Source: Neofusicoccum parvum (lineage: Eukaryota; Ascomycota; Dothideomycetes; Botryosphaeriales; Botryosphaeriaceae). From it: a stretch of DNA of 64,000 bases. Made by a program: the position numbers and the translations under genes. The DNA is taken from NCBI GenBank assembly GCA_020912385.1, contig CP087218.1, positions 1,798,001-1,862,000 on the forward strand, given 5' to 3'. The notes beneath the pieces are model-generated. The model was not told the DNA's origin. It did not search any database and worked only from the letters and a program-made list of their open reading frames with translations. Positions within the stretch are counted from its first letter, which is position 1; the number at the start of each line of letters is the position of its first letter. Below are positions 49,641 through 62,258 of the stretch, one piece after another.

Positions 49641-50348
49641 GGGGGCGATGCTGTCGATGGAGAAAAATGAGGAGCGGGTCCTGCGCTCCTTCGAGGCATA
49701 TCACCGGCGTTGGTCCTACTTTTTTATACGGCAGACTCGACTCGACTTTGAAATCAACTGAGGTTTTGGACGGACCGGGTGCATACATACAGATTTTAGT
49801 TTTTCGTTTCTTCACACTCAAAGAGCATCGGGAGCCTTCGACGTCGAAGTTCTTTCCTCAATCACGCAGAATCAACCAATTCGAACGGGGGTGACGGCGT
49901 TTAAAAAACAAGGTTTAGGCCTTTCTTTATATTCGTTGCAAAGGGAACGGGTGGGAATTTGTAGATACGGACAGGATGGGCATTCTTTTTGCATTGATCA
50001 TTGTGGTTCTTGTTCATGCTATACTTGAAGAATTCAAAGAAACCAGGCGGCAGCGCAGCCTTTTATATCTTTCGTCATTTTGATTGACTGTACATATTTC
50101 ACACTCGCTTTTCGCTTCTGCCTTTTGAAGGGCTTATCCGCCCTGCTACGATTATGATGGGTGTGGTTCTCTGGGTGTACATAGGAAGGGCTGATTGTCA
50201 GGTTGTTTATATGAAGGTAAAAGGAAGATGAATATATAAATACACACATCTTTAAACACCCAGCTCTATCACGGTAAAATACATGTGTTCGTGCGAAGTG
50301 AATATGAGACTGATGGGAATAGAAGAACACCCAACCAGAAGACCACAG
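49641..50348. other. Intergenic between convergent small genes
   Basis: 708 bp, clearly AT-richer than the flanking coding sequence, with 3' UTRs of both neighbours. No RNA gene is recognised. Confidence 0.55.
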
Positions 50349-51050
50349 CTACCAATGCGTGTATGGCACGACAACTGAGGGATTCACAACACCGTGATCG
50401 CCGCCATCGCTCTCCGTCCCTTCGTCAGCCCCCTTGCACCAAAACCCACCGCCCCGGCCGCCTTCAACATCCCCACACCCAGTCTGCCCCAACACAACCC
50501 ACAAGAGCACTGCCCCAACCAACGCCACCCCCAACACCGCCCACCCCGAAACGCAAGCTGCCCGCCTGCCCCTCCCCCTCCTCGTCCGCATCGACGCCAC
50601 CTCCTCGTCCGTCGCACCCCTCCCCTCCTCCCCATCCCTCAGCCCCATCCCCCCCTCCACCCGCCCCGCAACCGGCCTCGCCACCTCCGCCCCGCCCGCC
50701 GCCCGCACACTAGCCACCTCCGCCGTCCAGCCGTCCCCGCTCTCCAGCGCCACGTCCTCGTAGCGCGGAGGCGGCGGGCCTGTGTCCGTTTTCGTGGCGG
50801 GAGGCTCGGGCCTTGCTCTGCTGGTGCGGGCGGAGCTGTGGATGTGGACGGGGGCGAGGGGGTGGAGGTCGGTTGAGGTGTAGGGGGGGAGAGGGGAGGG
50901 GGAGGGGCGGGTGGTGATGTTGTCGTTGCTGATGTGGCGGAAGTTGGGTGAGGGGGGTGAGGTTGTGAAGCGGGGGAGGGGGGTTGCGGAGTTGTCGTTG
51001 TTGCTGTTGCTCCTCGAGGATGAGAGGGGAGGGAAGGTCGTGAGTCTCAT
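50349..51050 (-). CDS. Unrecognised single-pass membrane protein with a PPxY motif
   Basis: An intronless 233-codon frame. The N-terminal 90 residues are Ser/Pro/Thr/Asn-rich. PPPPRYEDVAL near residue 95 contains a PPxY (PPRY) element, the type bound by WW domains of Rsp5/NEDD4-family ubiquitin ligases. An acidic stretch and a basic cluster (MRTRRGRGRR) are followed by a strong membrane helix (AVLGVALVGAVLLWVVLG) and a short Cys/Gly-rich tail. The basic cluster before the helix suggests the long N-terminal part faces the cytosol. Small PPxY membrane proteins often act as Rsp5 adaptors in endosomal sorting; for this protein that is inference. High GC makes spurious frames common here, so gene status is likely but not certain. 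Confidence 0.6.
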   Translation of the reverse strand: MRLTTFPPLSSSRSNSNNDNSATPLPRFTTSPPSPNFRHISNDNITTRPSPSPLPPYTSTDLHPLAPVHIHSSARTSRARPEPPATKTDTGPPPPRYEDVALESGDGWTAEVASVRAAGGAEVARPVAGRVEGGMGLRDGEEGRGATDEEVASMRTRRGRGRRAACVSGWAVLGVALVGAVLLWVVLGQTGCGDVEGGRGGGFWCKGADEGTESDGGDHGVVNPSVVVPYTHW

Positions 51051-51355
51051 CTTGGGTTGTGTGTTGGGTTTGTGTTGAGGTGGATGAGACTCTTAGGATA
51101 CTCGAGGCGATGAAAGAGTAGGCCCAGAAAAAGCTGAAGTATCCGGAGAGATTGAAAATGGAGAGAAAAAGAAGAGGACAGAGGCCACCCTGGCATTTAT
51201 AGAAGCGTTGAAATTGAAAGTCGGTACCAGATTCCATGGATTCAGCCGTCCCAATGGTCAGACAGGGCCCACAGAGCCGATTGCATGTCAGAGGGTCATA
51301 ATATGAACCAAGAAAAACAATACCATTCTACATACCCAACAACTCTATACACTGT
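51051..51355. other. Short intergenic region between two minus-strand genes
   Basis: 305 bp holding the 3' flank of the P4-ATPase gene and the promoter of the small membrane protein gene. Nothing further is seen. Confidence 0.5.
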
Positions 51356-54300
51356 CTACACAGCCTGCACCTTCCGGTAACTTGGCGGCCGTATCGTTCT
51401 ACCTATTATCTTCCCTGCGTACGGCGGCACCAAAGCTATCGCCAAAATGGCAACCGACCGCCACAAGAACCCGACGCTAACGACAAACTTGAGATCGAAG
51501 TAGTCACCCAAGAACGGAATGCTGCCGAAGTAGATGGCGGCGGTGCCCAAGATGGTGAAGATCATGGCCGGGTGCCACGTAGTGATCTCGGCAGCAACCA
51601 TGGCGAGCTCGTTCAGCACTAGAACGGTAAAGGACACGGCGACCATTTTTGGGAAATCGTCGGTCCCGACCAGGATTTGGCTGAGGCCCTGAATCATGCT
51701 GCCCTGGTAGATGGAGACGAAGACCCAGATGAAGAAAGTACGGTACGACAGAGACCGGCCCGTGGTTAGTTCCTTGTAGAGTTCCGGGTATAGGTTTGCG
51801 AGTGACTCATCAACATCGCGATCCAGCACCAGCGAGAACACTGGCGCCATCGTGTAGAGCGTCGCGTAACCAACAAGCAACCAGTCGCGGTAGAGCGCGA
51901 TAGGCTCGAACTTGCTGGCAATGCTGTAGATGGTCTGGCACACGCTGATGATCAAACCACGGTGGATGACAAACTGCGCGAGCTTGGCGGACCGTTTGTA
52001 GCTGTTGCGGCCGTGCCATACAAGGAGCTTTGTCAGATAGCAGAACTGCTCAATAGAGAAGTCGGCCGCTAGACTGGCTTGTTTGCCTTCCTTTCCAACG
52101 ATACCAACTCCGACATCGGCGGCCTGAATCATGGAGACGTCGTTACCACCATCGCCAATACAACAAATGCGTTTCTTGGTGTATGCACGGATGAGTTTGG
52201 CTACGTCCGCTTTCTGGGTTGGAGAACATCTACAGGCGACGACGGTAGGCAGGCGCACGGCGACAGAGATAAAGTCGTCGCGGTAGTGAGTGAGCATCAG
52301 CGCAAGTGATTCGCCATCGATGAGCAGGCATGCGTCGGGCTTTCCTCGCAGAAAGTTGAGAGAGTCGTTTGCGAGATCTCTCCGTTGCACTATTATAATA
52401 TTAGATAGGGGCATAAGAAGAAATCAGAGCTAGACTTACGCTTTGCGATTGTGTGGATGTACTGTCCACGGGCAACCAGTTTTGAGCTTACTGCAACACA
52501 ACGAGCAGTCTCAACCTTATCACCGGTCAACATCCAGATTTTGATGCCGGCGTTACGGAGAAGCTCCAGAGAAGGCTTGACATCGCGTTGCAGCTTATCC
52601 TCGACACCGGTAACACCCAGTAGCTCCAGATCATTCTCGAGGAAATCCTTGACCACGCTTGCCATCGCATTGTCACGACCGTGGAACGATAGGGATGCGT
52701 CCGAGTATTGCCGGCTGAACGAATCATACTGCTGAGGGGAGAGCTTCTTGCGGCCAACCACCAAGGTACGGAGACCTTCTCTGGCCATGTTGGCGGTTTC
52801 TTCATCCAGCCAATCGTTCGCGGCTACAATCGATGTCATGACCGTGTCGGCACCCTTTTGATAGAACCAGATCTCTCCGTTGTCGGCCGGGCTATTATCA
52901 GTGCCCTGGAAAAACTTGACGACGATGCCCATGCGTTTGCCTTCTGAGGTGAAAGGGAAGACGTTGAGAATCTGGACTCTGACAACAGTGCGTCCCGTAT
53001 CAACTGATTGCAGAGTGATACTGTGGCGGTCACGCTGGAGAAGCTTGAGACCAACATTTTCAGTCCATCTCACGATGGCAATTTCGTCAGGAGAGGATGC
53101 CTGGTACGCTGTGACGACTTCGCCATTGATTTCCTCTGTGGTAGGAGTGACATTGTGACACAGGGCCAAAGCAAGGACGACGTCACGAACGCGAGACCCA
53201 ATCTCTCTTCTTGTCCTTGTGGCAGAGGTCGCAGGCACAGTGTAAGTTGACGATGGTGTGATGAGGACTGATGCATTCGAGCCTTCAGCTGATGGGAGGG
53301 AAAAGGCCTGTTGTACGTATGTGGTAACCTCATCCATGGCTTCGTTGGCATATGAGACGGTACCGACGTGGATCTTCTTCATTTCCATTTCTACAAAGAA
53401 GTTAGCATGGCCGCGATCTCGGCATAGTTGGGTGAATGCTTGCCGTTTTGGGTCAGAGTCCCTGTCTTATCGCTCAGGAGATACTCGACACGTCCAAGGT
53501 CCTCGGGAATAGTGCTGGTCCGTACAATTGTTCCGGGGATACCTTGATCCTTTTCGATAAAGCGGGCGTAGACAGATTTGCCCATGTCAAGGTTGACACG
53601 CAGACTGATTGGCACGATGGTGGAGAAGAGAATCAAAAACCGCATCACCGAAACGTACCAAGGGCGTCCGGTCTCAGCGTCGAATCCCTTCAAAGCCACC
53701 AAGATGAATGACAGAGCCAAGGTGAGGAAACAAAGGATCTTGGTCAACGAGTTGATCTCCAGCTCTAGCAATCCAACTTTGGATCTTGAAGGCGAGGTAG
53801 AGAGAGCTTGACGTGTCTCAGGGCCGGTATAGACGACTACACCGAGCACTGTAGAACTGGAAGCAAGAACGGTGTTTGCCCAAGCTGTGTTGTCAATTGT
53901 CAAGGGGGCAGATTTGGCGTTTTCGGCAACCGATTCATCGTCATGGGGGTCATAACCACCCTTCTGCTTTGGCAAGAGCTCCACCGTGCCAACGAAATCA
54001 TTGACCTTCTTGTCGGGTTTTCCAGCCACAATTCGCAAGCGCGTGAACTCAGAAACGTCCAAAGACTGGGTCAGGGATGATGCGAGCCTCAGTTTCCAGT
54101 CCGTCTCTCCATCTAACTGGTCGGTCCTGATAAATGCTTCTCCAGTGGAATCATTACCAGATGCGGCGTTGTCTTTCTGAGCCTCGCTTGCGTTTTGTGC
54201 ATGCCCAGCATCATCGCCATCGGTATCGATTAGATTCGCTTCCGCAGAGACAGGCAGTTCGGGGGCCTGTGGTTCCTGAATGGCGTTGTCGCTGACGTAT

Positions 54301-55367
54301 GCTGCTAGAATGACTAGATCTGCTGGGACACGCTGATCTTTTCCGAGTTTCAAGATATCGCCAACCTTGAGATCCTTGGAGGGCTTCACAATTTCCGAAA
54401 CAGAGGCGGTTGGTCTGCCCATGCCGTCCAAACGTTCCTCTTCGGCCGCTGCATCAGACATGCGGCTGGGCCTGTTCGTCTTGCTCTTCCTCCTCAATTT
54501 GTTTCGTTTCGACCCTGCTCCAGCTGATGCGCCTGAGCCCATGCTCGGATCATCGAATCGCAAGACAGTGTAAGGTTCTGAATTGGCCTCGGCGTCCCTT
54601 CGCCGGCGGTGGATATCGTCGATGGCCTCCTTGCCGAGAGTAATGCTGATAACGAACGCCAGAGGTGCAATGTAGGTTGAAAGATAGCCGATTCGCAGGG
54701 CAGGAATAACCTGCGACAAGGCGACGAGTAAGAAGTACATATTGAAGAAAAATGAAAATTCGTTGTACAGGGTCCGTGGGAGGAAGCTCCAGGGGGTATA
54801 TTTGGCATTGGAAACAGCGTTCGGAGGGAATTTGGTCGTCTGGATCTGGCCAACGGCGACTGTGCGATTGGAAGCAGGGTCGTGGTCGTCAGCCTCGACT
54901 TCGTTGGCGGGTGGCTCAGGAGGCGTCAACGGTCTGCTCGACATGAAGCTGGGCAGGCGCACATGGGACTTCAGTCTCGCCATGCGGCCCTGAGGCTTCT
55001 CCCTCCGGCGCGGCGAGCCGCCTGGCAGCAAGGGAGCATCGTCATCTCCGATGGTGCCTATGCTGCCCTGCTGCGAGTGGCGCTTTGTGCTGTCATCGTC
55101 GTCGTCGACCAGGCCGCGCAGAGACTCGGCGTCGGGATCGTTATGGCGCATATGGCTGTTGCCTCGAAGACGGCCAACGCGCAGGTTGCGGAGAGGGATG
55201 CGCGCACCTAGCTCGTGGAGCGGCCGGCGCTCGTTCGGGGAGCTGTTGTGCGGCGGAGAGGAGGTGTGCGGATGGTCGCCGATGGGGTCGAGCAGCTCGA
55301 GGTCCTCGTCGCTGTCATCGGGCGAGTCGGGGCCGTTCGGACGGTGATATTCGTGCGGAGCGGACAT
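51356..55367 (-). CDS. NEO1: P4-type phospholipid flippase, Neo1 class
   Basis: Three exons on the minus strand, 55367-53444, 53390-52440 and 52389-51356 (1924+951+1034 nt), give 1302 aa. Intron 1 is GC-AG (ACG|GCAAGC, branch GCTAAC) and joins DKTGTLTQN to EMEMKKIHVGTVSY, interrupting the gene right after the phosphorylation motif (Asp633). Other landmarks: the actuator DQLDGETDWK, nucleotide-domain AYQASSPDEIAIVRW, WFYQKGAD, MLTGDKVETA, and GDGGNDVSMIQAADVGVGI, then six C-terminal membrane helices and a RPPSYRKVQAV tail. The family is Neo1/ATP9 rather than Drs2/Dnf, supported by the tail and the short sequence before the first helices; Neo1 works without a Cdc50 partner. It flips aminophospholipids at Golgi/endosomes. 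An acidic, disordered 150-residue N-terminus precedes TPWSFLPRTLYNEFSFFFN. Confidence 0.94.
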
Positions 55368-56013
55368 GGTGGTGCTGCATCGGGCGGTGTACGCAGACAA
55401 GGCGAGCTGGCGAAGCTGCCAGGTTAGGCGGAGGCGACGACGATCGGCGAGGCTGGCTGGGCGCGGCGAGCGCGAGCAGTCTGAGGGACGGAGTCGGTGA
55501 GGAGATGCTCGGGGCCCACAGCGCGCGGCCAGATTTTAGTGCTGGGCTTGGAGGCAGCCTGGCGGAGGCCGCGGGCGTTGCGGGTGTCGTGTTGCGCGTC
55601 AGCCACAGCGCGGATCGCAGGCAGCCCGGGACAGGGAGAGTTCGCGCGGCTCGTGGCGGCGGCGGCGGCGGCGGCGGCGCGGCCTGCGGAGAGCTCCCAC
55701 GCCGACTCCTGCTTGGCTTCCTCCTACTTGGCCTGATCTCAATTCTCAACACCAACATGCCCGCCCAGCCGCGGCCCCATCCCCACCCGAGTTTCGAGCC
55801 GGCGCGCCGCTGCTAGCCTGCACGCCTGCCCTCTGCCTCCGCCCACGCCGCCTGCTGCGCGCTGTGCGTCCTTTGCGTCTCTTGTACAGGTGCGTGCTCC
55901 CGTCGCCGCAGCCCGTACCTCGGAGCTGCGCGCGAGCTCCCGCCGTGATTGGCACCCGGTGCTGACAGCGCGGGGCAGTATTTCGCGTTCGCCTTGTAGA
56001 TTAATTAAGCATA
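55368..56013. promoter_or_regulatory. Shared divergent region, NEO1 / SEC16
   Basis: 646 bp between the two start codons, GC-rich with a (GGC)n run at 55655-55679. A TTAATTAA palindrome (56001-56008) sits just before the SEC16 ATG. No TATA box is apparent. Confidence 0.55.
55655..55679. repeat. (GGC)n microsatellite in the NEO1/SEC16 intergenic region
   Basis: Eight GGC triplets in a row, outside any called coding sequence. Confidence 0.9.
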
Positions 56014-59000
56014 ATGGACGACAATCCCGCCGCATCACCGCCTGCGAAGGCTCCCGCCGACGATCAAAGCGCGTCGTGGAATCCCGCTCTGCGCCCAGAC
56101 TCCGCTCACGCCCCTGCGCATCCCTCCCACCATTCCCGCAACACCCACAGCGACGACATGGACTCGAGCATGTTCATCGACGACATGCCCTCGGGCGACT
56201 CGCCGCCGCCTCGCACCTCGGAGGACCGCCATCCCTTGAATGAGGATGGCCCGCGCTTTGTGTTCGATGAAGAGGACGACGAGTTCGCGGCATGGCAGAA
56301 TGACGCTGACCATGCTGACTTTGGCCTCGACGACACCGGAGCAAGGACTCCTCTCGCCGACGACCGTTCTGCCACTCCGCAGCCGCCAGCTCTGGCATCG
56401 CAAGCTGCAGAGTCCCACGATTCCGAAACAAATGTCGCCGAAGACTCGGCAATTACACCCGTCGAGGCGCCCACATCCGTGCCCATCCCAGAGCCTGCAC
56501 CCGAAGCCGAGGCGGTCCCAGTGGAGCAGCCTTCTCCAGGACCCGCCGACGAAGCCCAGCCGACGCCGACAATAGAACATGAGCAGCCCGATATCGAGAC
56601 AATAGACACCGAAGCTCTGCACGAGACGAATCCGGCCGCCGAAACCTCAGCGGAGCATACTCAAGAACATCACTATGAGCACCAGGGCGAGACAACGACA
56701 TTGGAAGAGGCCGTGCAGGAGAGCGCTGCTGTGCCATTGGCCGACGACATTGAGTCTCCCGCTCAAGACTGGGGCGTTTCCGAAGAAACCTTTGACCTGG
56801 GAACCGCGTCGCCCGCAGCTGCTATAGAACCTCAATCAGAACCAGAGACGGCACATGAAATCCCTGCCCAGACTGAGCCGGAACCTGCGCATGAACCTGA
56901 CACTACGGAGGCATCTAACTTGGACTGGGGAAATGTTGGGGATGATGCTTTCGATCTTGATAGAGAGCAAGCTTCGACTGTTGCAGATCTTCCAGCACAT
57001 TCTGAGCAAGAACCGAAAAGTCAGCCGGCAGATACTGAAAATGCTACGGGAGCCGCCGATTTGGATTGGGGAGCTGGTGCTGAAGAAGACTTCAGTCTTG
57101 GCGGGCAGCAGACGGCAGCAACGGAGGAAACTCCACAAGCGTTGGAAAATGTGCATTCGGATCAGGCGCAGGCTGAGGAGACCGCTGTGGCTCCGACACT
57201 GGATTGGGGCGCCGCTGAGGATGTTGACTTCAGCCTGGGCACGACCTCTGCACCTAGCCAAGAAATTCCAGTACAGGAGCCGAAGATGGACGCAGTACCA
57301 CCGACGGAACAACAGTCAGAGGCTCCGAATTTGGACTGGGGTGCGACTGGTGACGACGACTTTGGCTTCGGTGCGGCCCAAACTGATGGAGCATCTCAAC
57401 CCGCAGAGAAGCAGAGCGAGGAGCCTGCCAAGACGAAAGAGCAAGATTTGAGCGCTTTGTGGGCTGAGGCATTGGCTGACGATGACATCCTTGAGGATTC
57501 ATCAGTAGATCCTTCTGCGTTCTTCCTGGACGATGACGACGGCTTTTTGGATGACACTCTCCCTTCTCAAAATGGCGCTGCTCAAACGAACGGGGCCGCG
57601 GTTGCACCGGCTGCTCCCGCATCCACGAACAAATACGCCCCAGCAGTTACGCAAGCTCCTCCAGCCGCTCCGAAGAATCCATACGCTCCCCAGGGCCTAC
57701 AGACCACGAATGTTGCGCAGTCTACCACTGTTCCTGCGCAGCACTCGCCCTATGGTGCCTACAATCAGGCATATCAACAGCCACCGCCGCAGCGGCCACC
57801 CATGCCGAATTCTGCTCAGAGTTTTGCTGATAAGGCAAAGGGTGGTTATGCTTCGCCTTTTGACCTCCCTGAGGACCTGGCGAAGCAGCCTGCTAGGAAG
57901 AAGATAGTCCACGCGCCTACTGTACCCGCTCCGCAGTCAAGAGCACCCCCGCCCAGGACTTCCAGTATGTACTCCAACACATCGTCGCCTTCCCTGCCAC
58001 CTCCTTCGGCGGGTTTTGCTCCCTCGCCTGTAGCTGGTCAATCTCCAAATACGCCCTCGGGCGGATTTCCCGGCCAGCCCACTTCCAAACCGCCAAGTCT
58101 CTCATCGAAGCCAAGCACTGGTGATTTCTTTGAGGATCTGCCTGTGGTCCAGAAGCCCCGTCCTTCTGGAAGATACACCCCACAAATTAAGGGCCCCACC
58201 CCACCTCCAATGGCAGGACCCCCTTCAGGGCCGCCTTCAAGGCAGGGATCTCAAACTTACGCTCCTGCGATCGTACCTCCCCCGGTGGGCGCGCAGCCGC
58301 AGCAACCAGACTCCCAACCCTCTCATGCGTATGCTCCCCCGGCACAGCTGCAAAGACAGCCGTCTCAAACGTATGCACCTCCGGCACAGCTGCAGAGACA
58401 GTCCTCACAGACATATGCTCCCCCGGCGCTCCAACAGCTACAACAGCCGGAACGTCTCAATCCGTTCCCGGATATGCCTCAGGCTTCGCCGGGACTCGGT
58501 GTCTCACCAGTTCCAGCCGCAACTTCTCGGTATTCACCAGCACCACCCGGTGCTGCTGCAGCCACGTCTCGCTACTCTCCTGCGCCGCCATCAGCACCAT
58601 CAGCATCCAGGTATTCCCCAGCGCCGCCGCCGGCATCCTCAACCTTACAGCATCGGTATGCTGCAGAGCCGACTGCTCCCCCCAGGCCTCCATCGCTGCC
58701 CTTTGCCCCTCGAACATCAAGCCCGCTAGCGTACCACAGCACTCCGGATCATGTGGTGCAAAGGCCTTCGTCATCTGGTAGCCGGAGAGCGTCTCTGCAA
58801 CCGAGCGTAGCCTCTGGAGATGAACCTATTGGAGGCCACAGCAGGTCAAGTCTGGAGCTCGTCCGCGAAATGCCAGAGCAAGAAGTCAAACCTGCTACCC
58901 CGCCACCACCGCCAAGAAGTGGGCCTTCTTCTGCAGTTGGCTCTCCTGCAAGGCGAACCACTGCCAACTACACGCCTCAGTACCAATCGATTGTGTCTCC

Positions 59001-62000
59001 ACCTGCACAGACTAGCGTGCCCCCTCTGCGCCGTGCCCAGTCACAATCGCCTGGTGCGACAATGAAGGGCCCCATGTTGTCAATGGCTGCAATCGATAGG
59101 CCTGCATCGACAAACGGCGTGACTTCACCAATTACAGCTGCATCTCCGTATACTCCTTTTGCTGGTGCTCCTCCAACATCACAGCCTAGTGCCTCTGCTG
59201 CCGCCCCGCAACAGCGCCGTCGCCGGACCTTCTCTCGCGACCTTAGCTATGTGAAGCCCACTGATGAAACTGTCAGCGACCCACTTGAGAGGTGGAAGGG
59301 TGCTCCCATCTTCAAATGGGGTCTCGGTGGGGCTGTCTTGACGAGCTTTCCAAAGGAGATTCCTCGTTATGGAACTGGAACTGTCCTGCCCATGATCAAG
59401 TGCACACCAGGAGAGGTCAAACTTCAGAGAGCAAAGGAAATCTGCCCTCTGTGGGATCCCATCTCAAAGTTCCCTGGACCCCTCAAGACGAAGAGTCAGA
59501 AGAAGCCAGCTCTTACTTGGTTGCAACAGAGCATCGAGACCATGGAGAAGGACTACCAGAGTAAAATTTTCAATGGAGAGCTGCCCGGCGAGGTCAGAAT
59601 CCGCTTTGAAGAGAAGATACTCCTGTGGAAGGTTTTGGAGGTCTTTGTCGAGCATGATGGCCACCTAGAGGGTTCTGATGCGGTCAATACTGCTGTCCGA
59701 AAAATCCTAACGAACGGCCAAGATGACGAGCCCCAGCTCTCGAGTCCAGTCGACATCATGGGATCTGCAGCTACTACTGGCTCCGTCAATGCTGCTGAAC
59801 CGATTGACCCTCATTCGGTTGGCCAACTTCGTGCTCATCTTCTCAAAGGTGACCGAGAGAGGGCTGTTTGGGAGGCTGCCGACAAGAGGCTTTGGGGCCA
59901 TGCCATGCTGATTGCATCGACGATGAACAAGGATATCTGGAAGCAGGTTATTCAGGAATTTGTTCGCCAGGAAGTCCGAAAGGTGTCCGGCAACAACCAG
60001 TCTCTGGCGGCACTCTACGAAGTCTTTGCTGGTAACTGGGAAGAGAGTATCGATGAACTCGTGCCGGCTTCGGCTCGTGCAGGCTTCCAGATGGTCAGCA
60101 AGACGGACAGATCTGGTGCCAACACCAACGTCCTCGAGGGCTTGGATCGCTGGCGCGAGACTCTTCTGCTCATTGTCAACAACCGAAGCGACGGTGATCC
60201 CCAAGCTCTCGTTGCGCTTGGCAAGCTTTTGGCAGGCTATGGCCGCGTAGAGGCAGCCCACATCTGTTATCTGTTTGCACGATCTGCTGTCATTCTTGGG
60301 GGTGCAGATGACCCAACGTCTCATTTTGTTCTCCTCGGAGCAGATCATGTCAACCAGCGTTTCGAGCTCGGCCGGGATATGGAGCCCATTCTCCTCACGG
60401 AGATTTTCGAGTTTGCGGTGTCTCTATCGGCACCCACGGCACCTCCAGCCATTCCTCACCTCCAGGCGTTCAAGCTCGCGCATGCCTTTACGCTGACCGA
60501 GTATGGCTACCGGACGGAGGCTCAAGCTTACTGTGACGCAATTGCAGGAGCGATGAAGTCTACCACTCGTCTCTCGCCGTACTACAATGCCTCTCTTGTC
60601 CAGGAACTTGATGACCTCATCAAACGCCTTTCTGAAGCCCCGAAGGATGGATCGTCATCTTGGATCTCGAAACCTACCATGGGTAAGGTGTCGAGCAGCG
60701 TCTGGTCAAGCTTCAACAAGTTTGTTGCTGGGGACGACAGCGATGCCGACTCGACGAACCCTGGCGGCAATGACACTAGCCCGTTTGCCAAGGTCACCGG
60801 CGATACTCCAAGTGTCAGTCGATCTCCATCCGTTGCTGACATGTATGGAACCTACTCGGGGGGTGCTGCTCCTCTGGCACCTTCCAATGCAATTGCTGGT
60901 TCTAGATACGCGCCTGCGTCGGGCGCATATGCGCCACGAACTTCTGGAGAGCAACCACGCTCACGATATGAGCCTGCGGCCGCATCTCCATACCAACCAG
61001 TCAGACCAGCGGCTGACTCAGGAGATCGACACGAGATGCCCATGGACGCCTTGTTTGCCCAGCAAGGAACACCGCCATCGTCGTACAACCCTGCGACGAC
61101 GCAATTTGCGCAGCACTCAAAGACACAGAACGCATACGCCCCGTCGAACGGACCGCTGTCGGCAGAATCGTCTCCCAACCCTCTTGGCAGCCCGTACACT
61201 CCAACGACCTCAGGATTCCAGCCTCTTGGTGTGCCCGTGCACGAAGAAAAGCAATCGACCAGTTACGAGCCGCCGAGAAACAACTTTGGCCCGCCTCTTA
61301 ACTCGTATGAGCCCTCTGCTAGTTCTTATGAACCTCCGACAAGCTCATACGAGCCGCCGTCGTACAAGCCTTACGAGCCTGAGCCTGAGCCAGAGGAGGA
61401 ACAGGAAGAAGAGAAGCCAAAGAAGAAGTCCTTCATGGATGACGACGACGATGACGAGCTGGAACGTCGTGCTACCGCCCTCAAGGCGCAACAGAAGGCG
61501 GAAGCGGACCGACAAGCTGATGAGGCTTTCCGCAAGGCCGCTGAAGCTGATGGTGAGTCTGATACAATTCTCTATTTGCGATTTGATGCTACACGGCTAG
61601 AACACACCCCACCACTAACTTTTACTCCAACACAGCCGCGAAACCCGCCGCACCGAAGAAGACTGGTTCCTGGTTGGGAGGTTGGTTCAAGAAGTCCGAG
61701 TCCACCGACCTGGGCAACAAGCCAATCAGAGCCAAGCTCGGCGAAGAGAACTCGTTCTACTACGACCCGGATCTCAAGAAGTGGGTCAACAAGAAGGCCG
61801 GCCCGGCGGAAGCCTCCAAGCCAGCCGGCACGCCTCCTCCTCCAAAGGGTCCTCCCGGTGCCGGTCTCCGCAACTCGGCCTCGATGGCCAACCTCGCCGG
61901 CCCACCCTCGTCAAAGGGCGGCCTTACGGCCACGCCGCCGCCCCCCGGCGCGGGCCCCGGTGCCGGCCAGCGCAGCACGAGCATGCCGCCGCCCATGGCC

Positions 62001-62258
62001 GGTGCTTCGGCGTCGGCGCCCGGCTCTGGCGCCGCCACGCCGGCTCGCACGGGTTCGCCCGCTGTGGGTGGTCCGCCGAGCGCTGCGGGCACGCCAGCTG
62101 GCGGTCCGCCGTTGAATGGCCCGCCCAGCCGCCCGGCGACGAGCATGAGCAATGCAAGCTCGATTGACGACTTGCTGGGCGCGCCGGCGCCGAGGAAGGC
62201 CGGGGCGGCGAAGAAGAAGGGGAGGAGTGGGCGGTATGTTGACGTTATGGCGAAGTAG
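56014..62258 (+). CDS. SEC16: COPII coat assembly scaffold Sec16
   Basis: Two exons, 56014-61552 and 61636-62258, give 2053 aa; the junction (GAT G|CC GCG) switches frame and replaces a spurious read-through end. Sec16 organises ER exit sites and scaffolds Sec13/31, Sec23/24 and Sar1. Residues 1-480 are acidic, with five DWG-centred repeats (about 251, 302, 349, 395, 439; pattern LDWG..x..DDxFxLG). Residues 530-1070 are Pro/Ser/Tyr-rich, with three [12 protein letters not shown] and three [12 protein letters not shown] repeats. The central conserved domain follows: [20 protein letters not shown] (about 1090) through the alpha-solenoid ([40 protein letters not shown]) to about 1540. A Tyr-Glu-Pro region, a short acidic/basic coil and the C-terminal domain ([11 protein letters not shown] to GRYVDVMAK) complete the standard order. 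Confidence 0.95.

Noticed and set aside
61553..62115. Read-through C-terminus of the large SEC16 frame
   Set aside because: It reads as Arg/Pro-rich noise. Splicing 61553-61635 restores the conserved Sec16 end (GRYVDVMAK).
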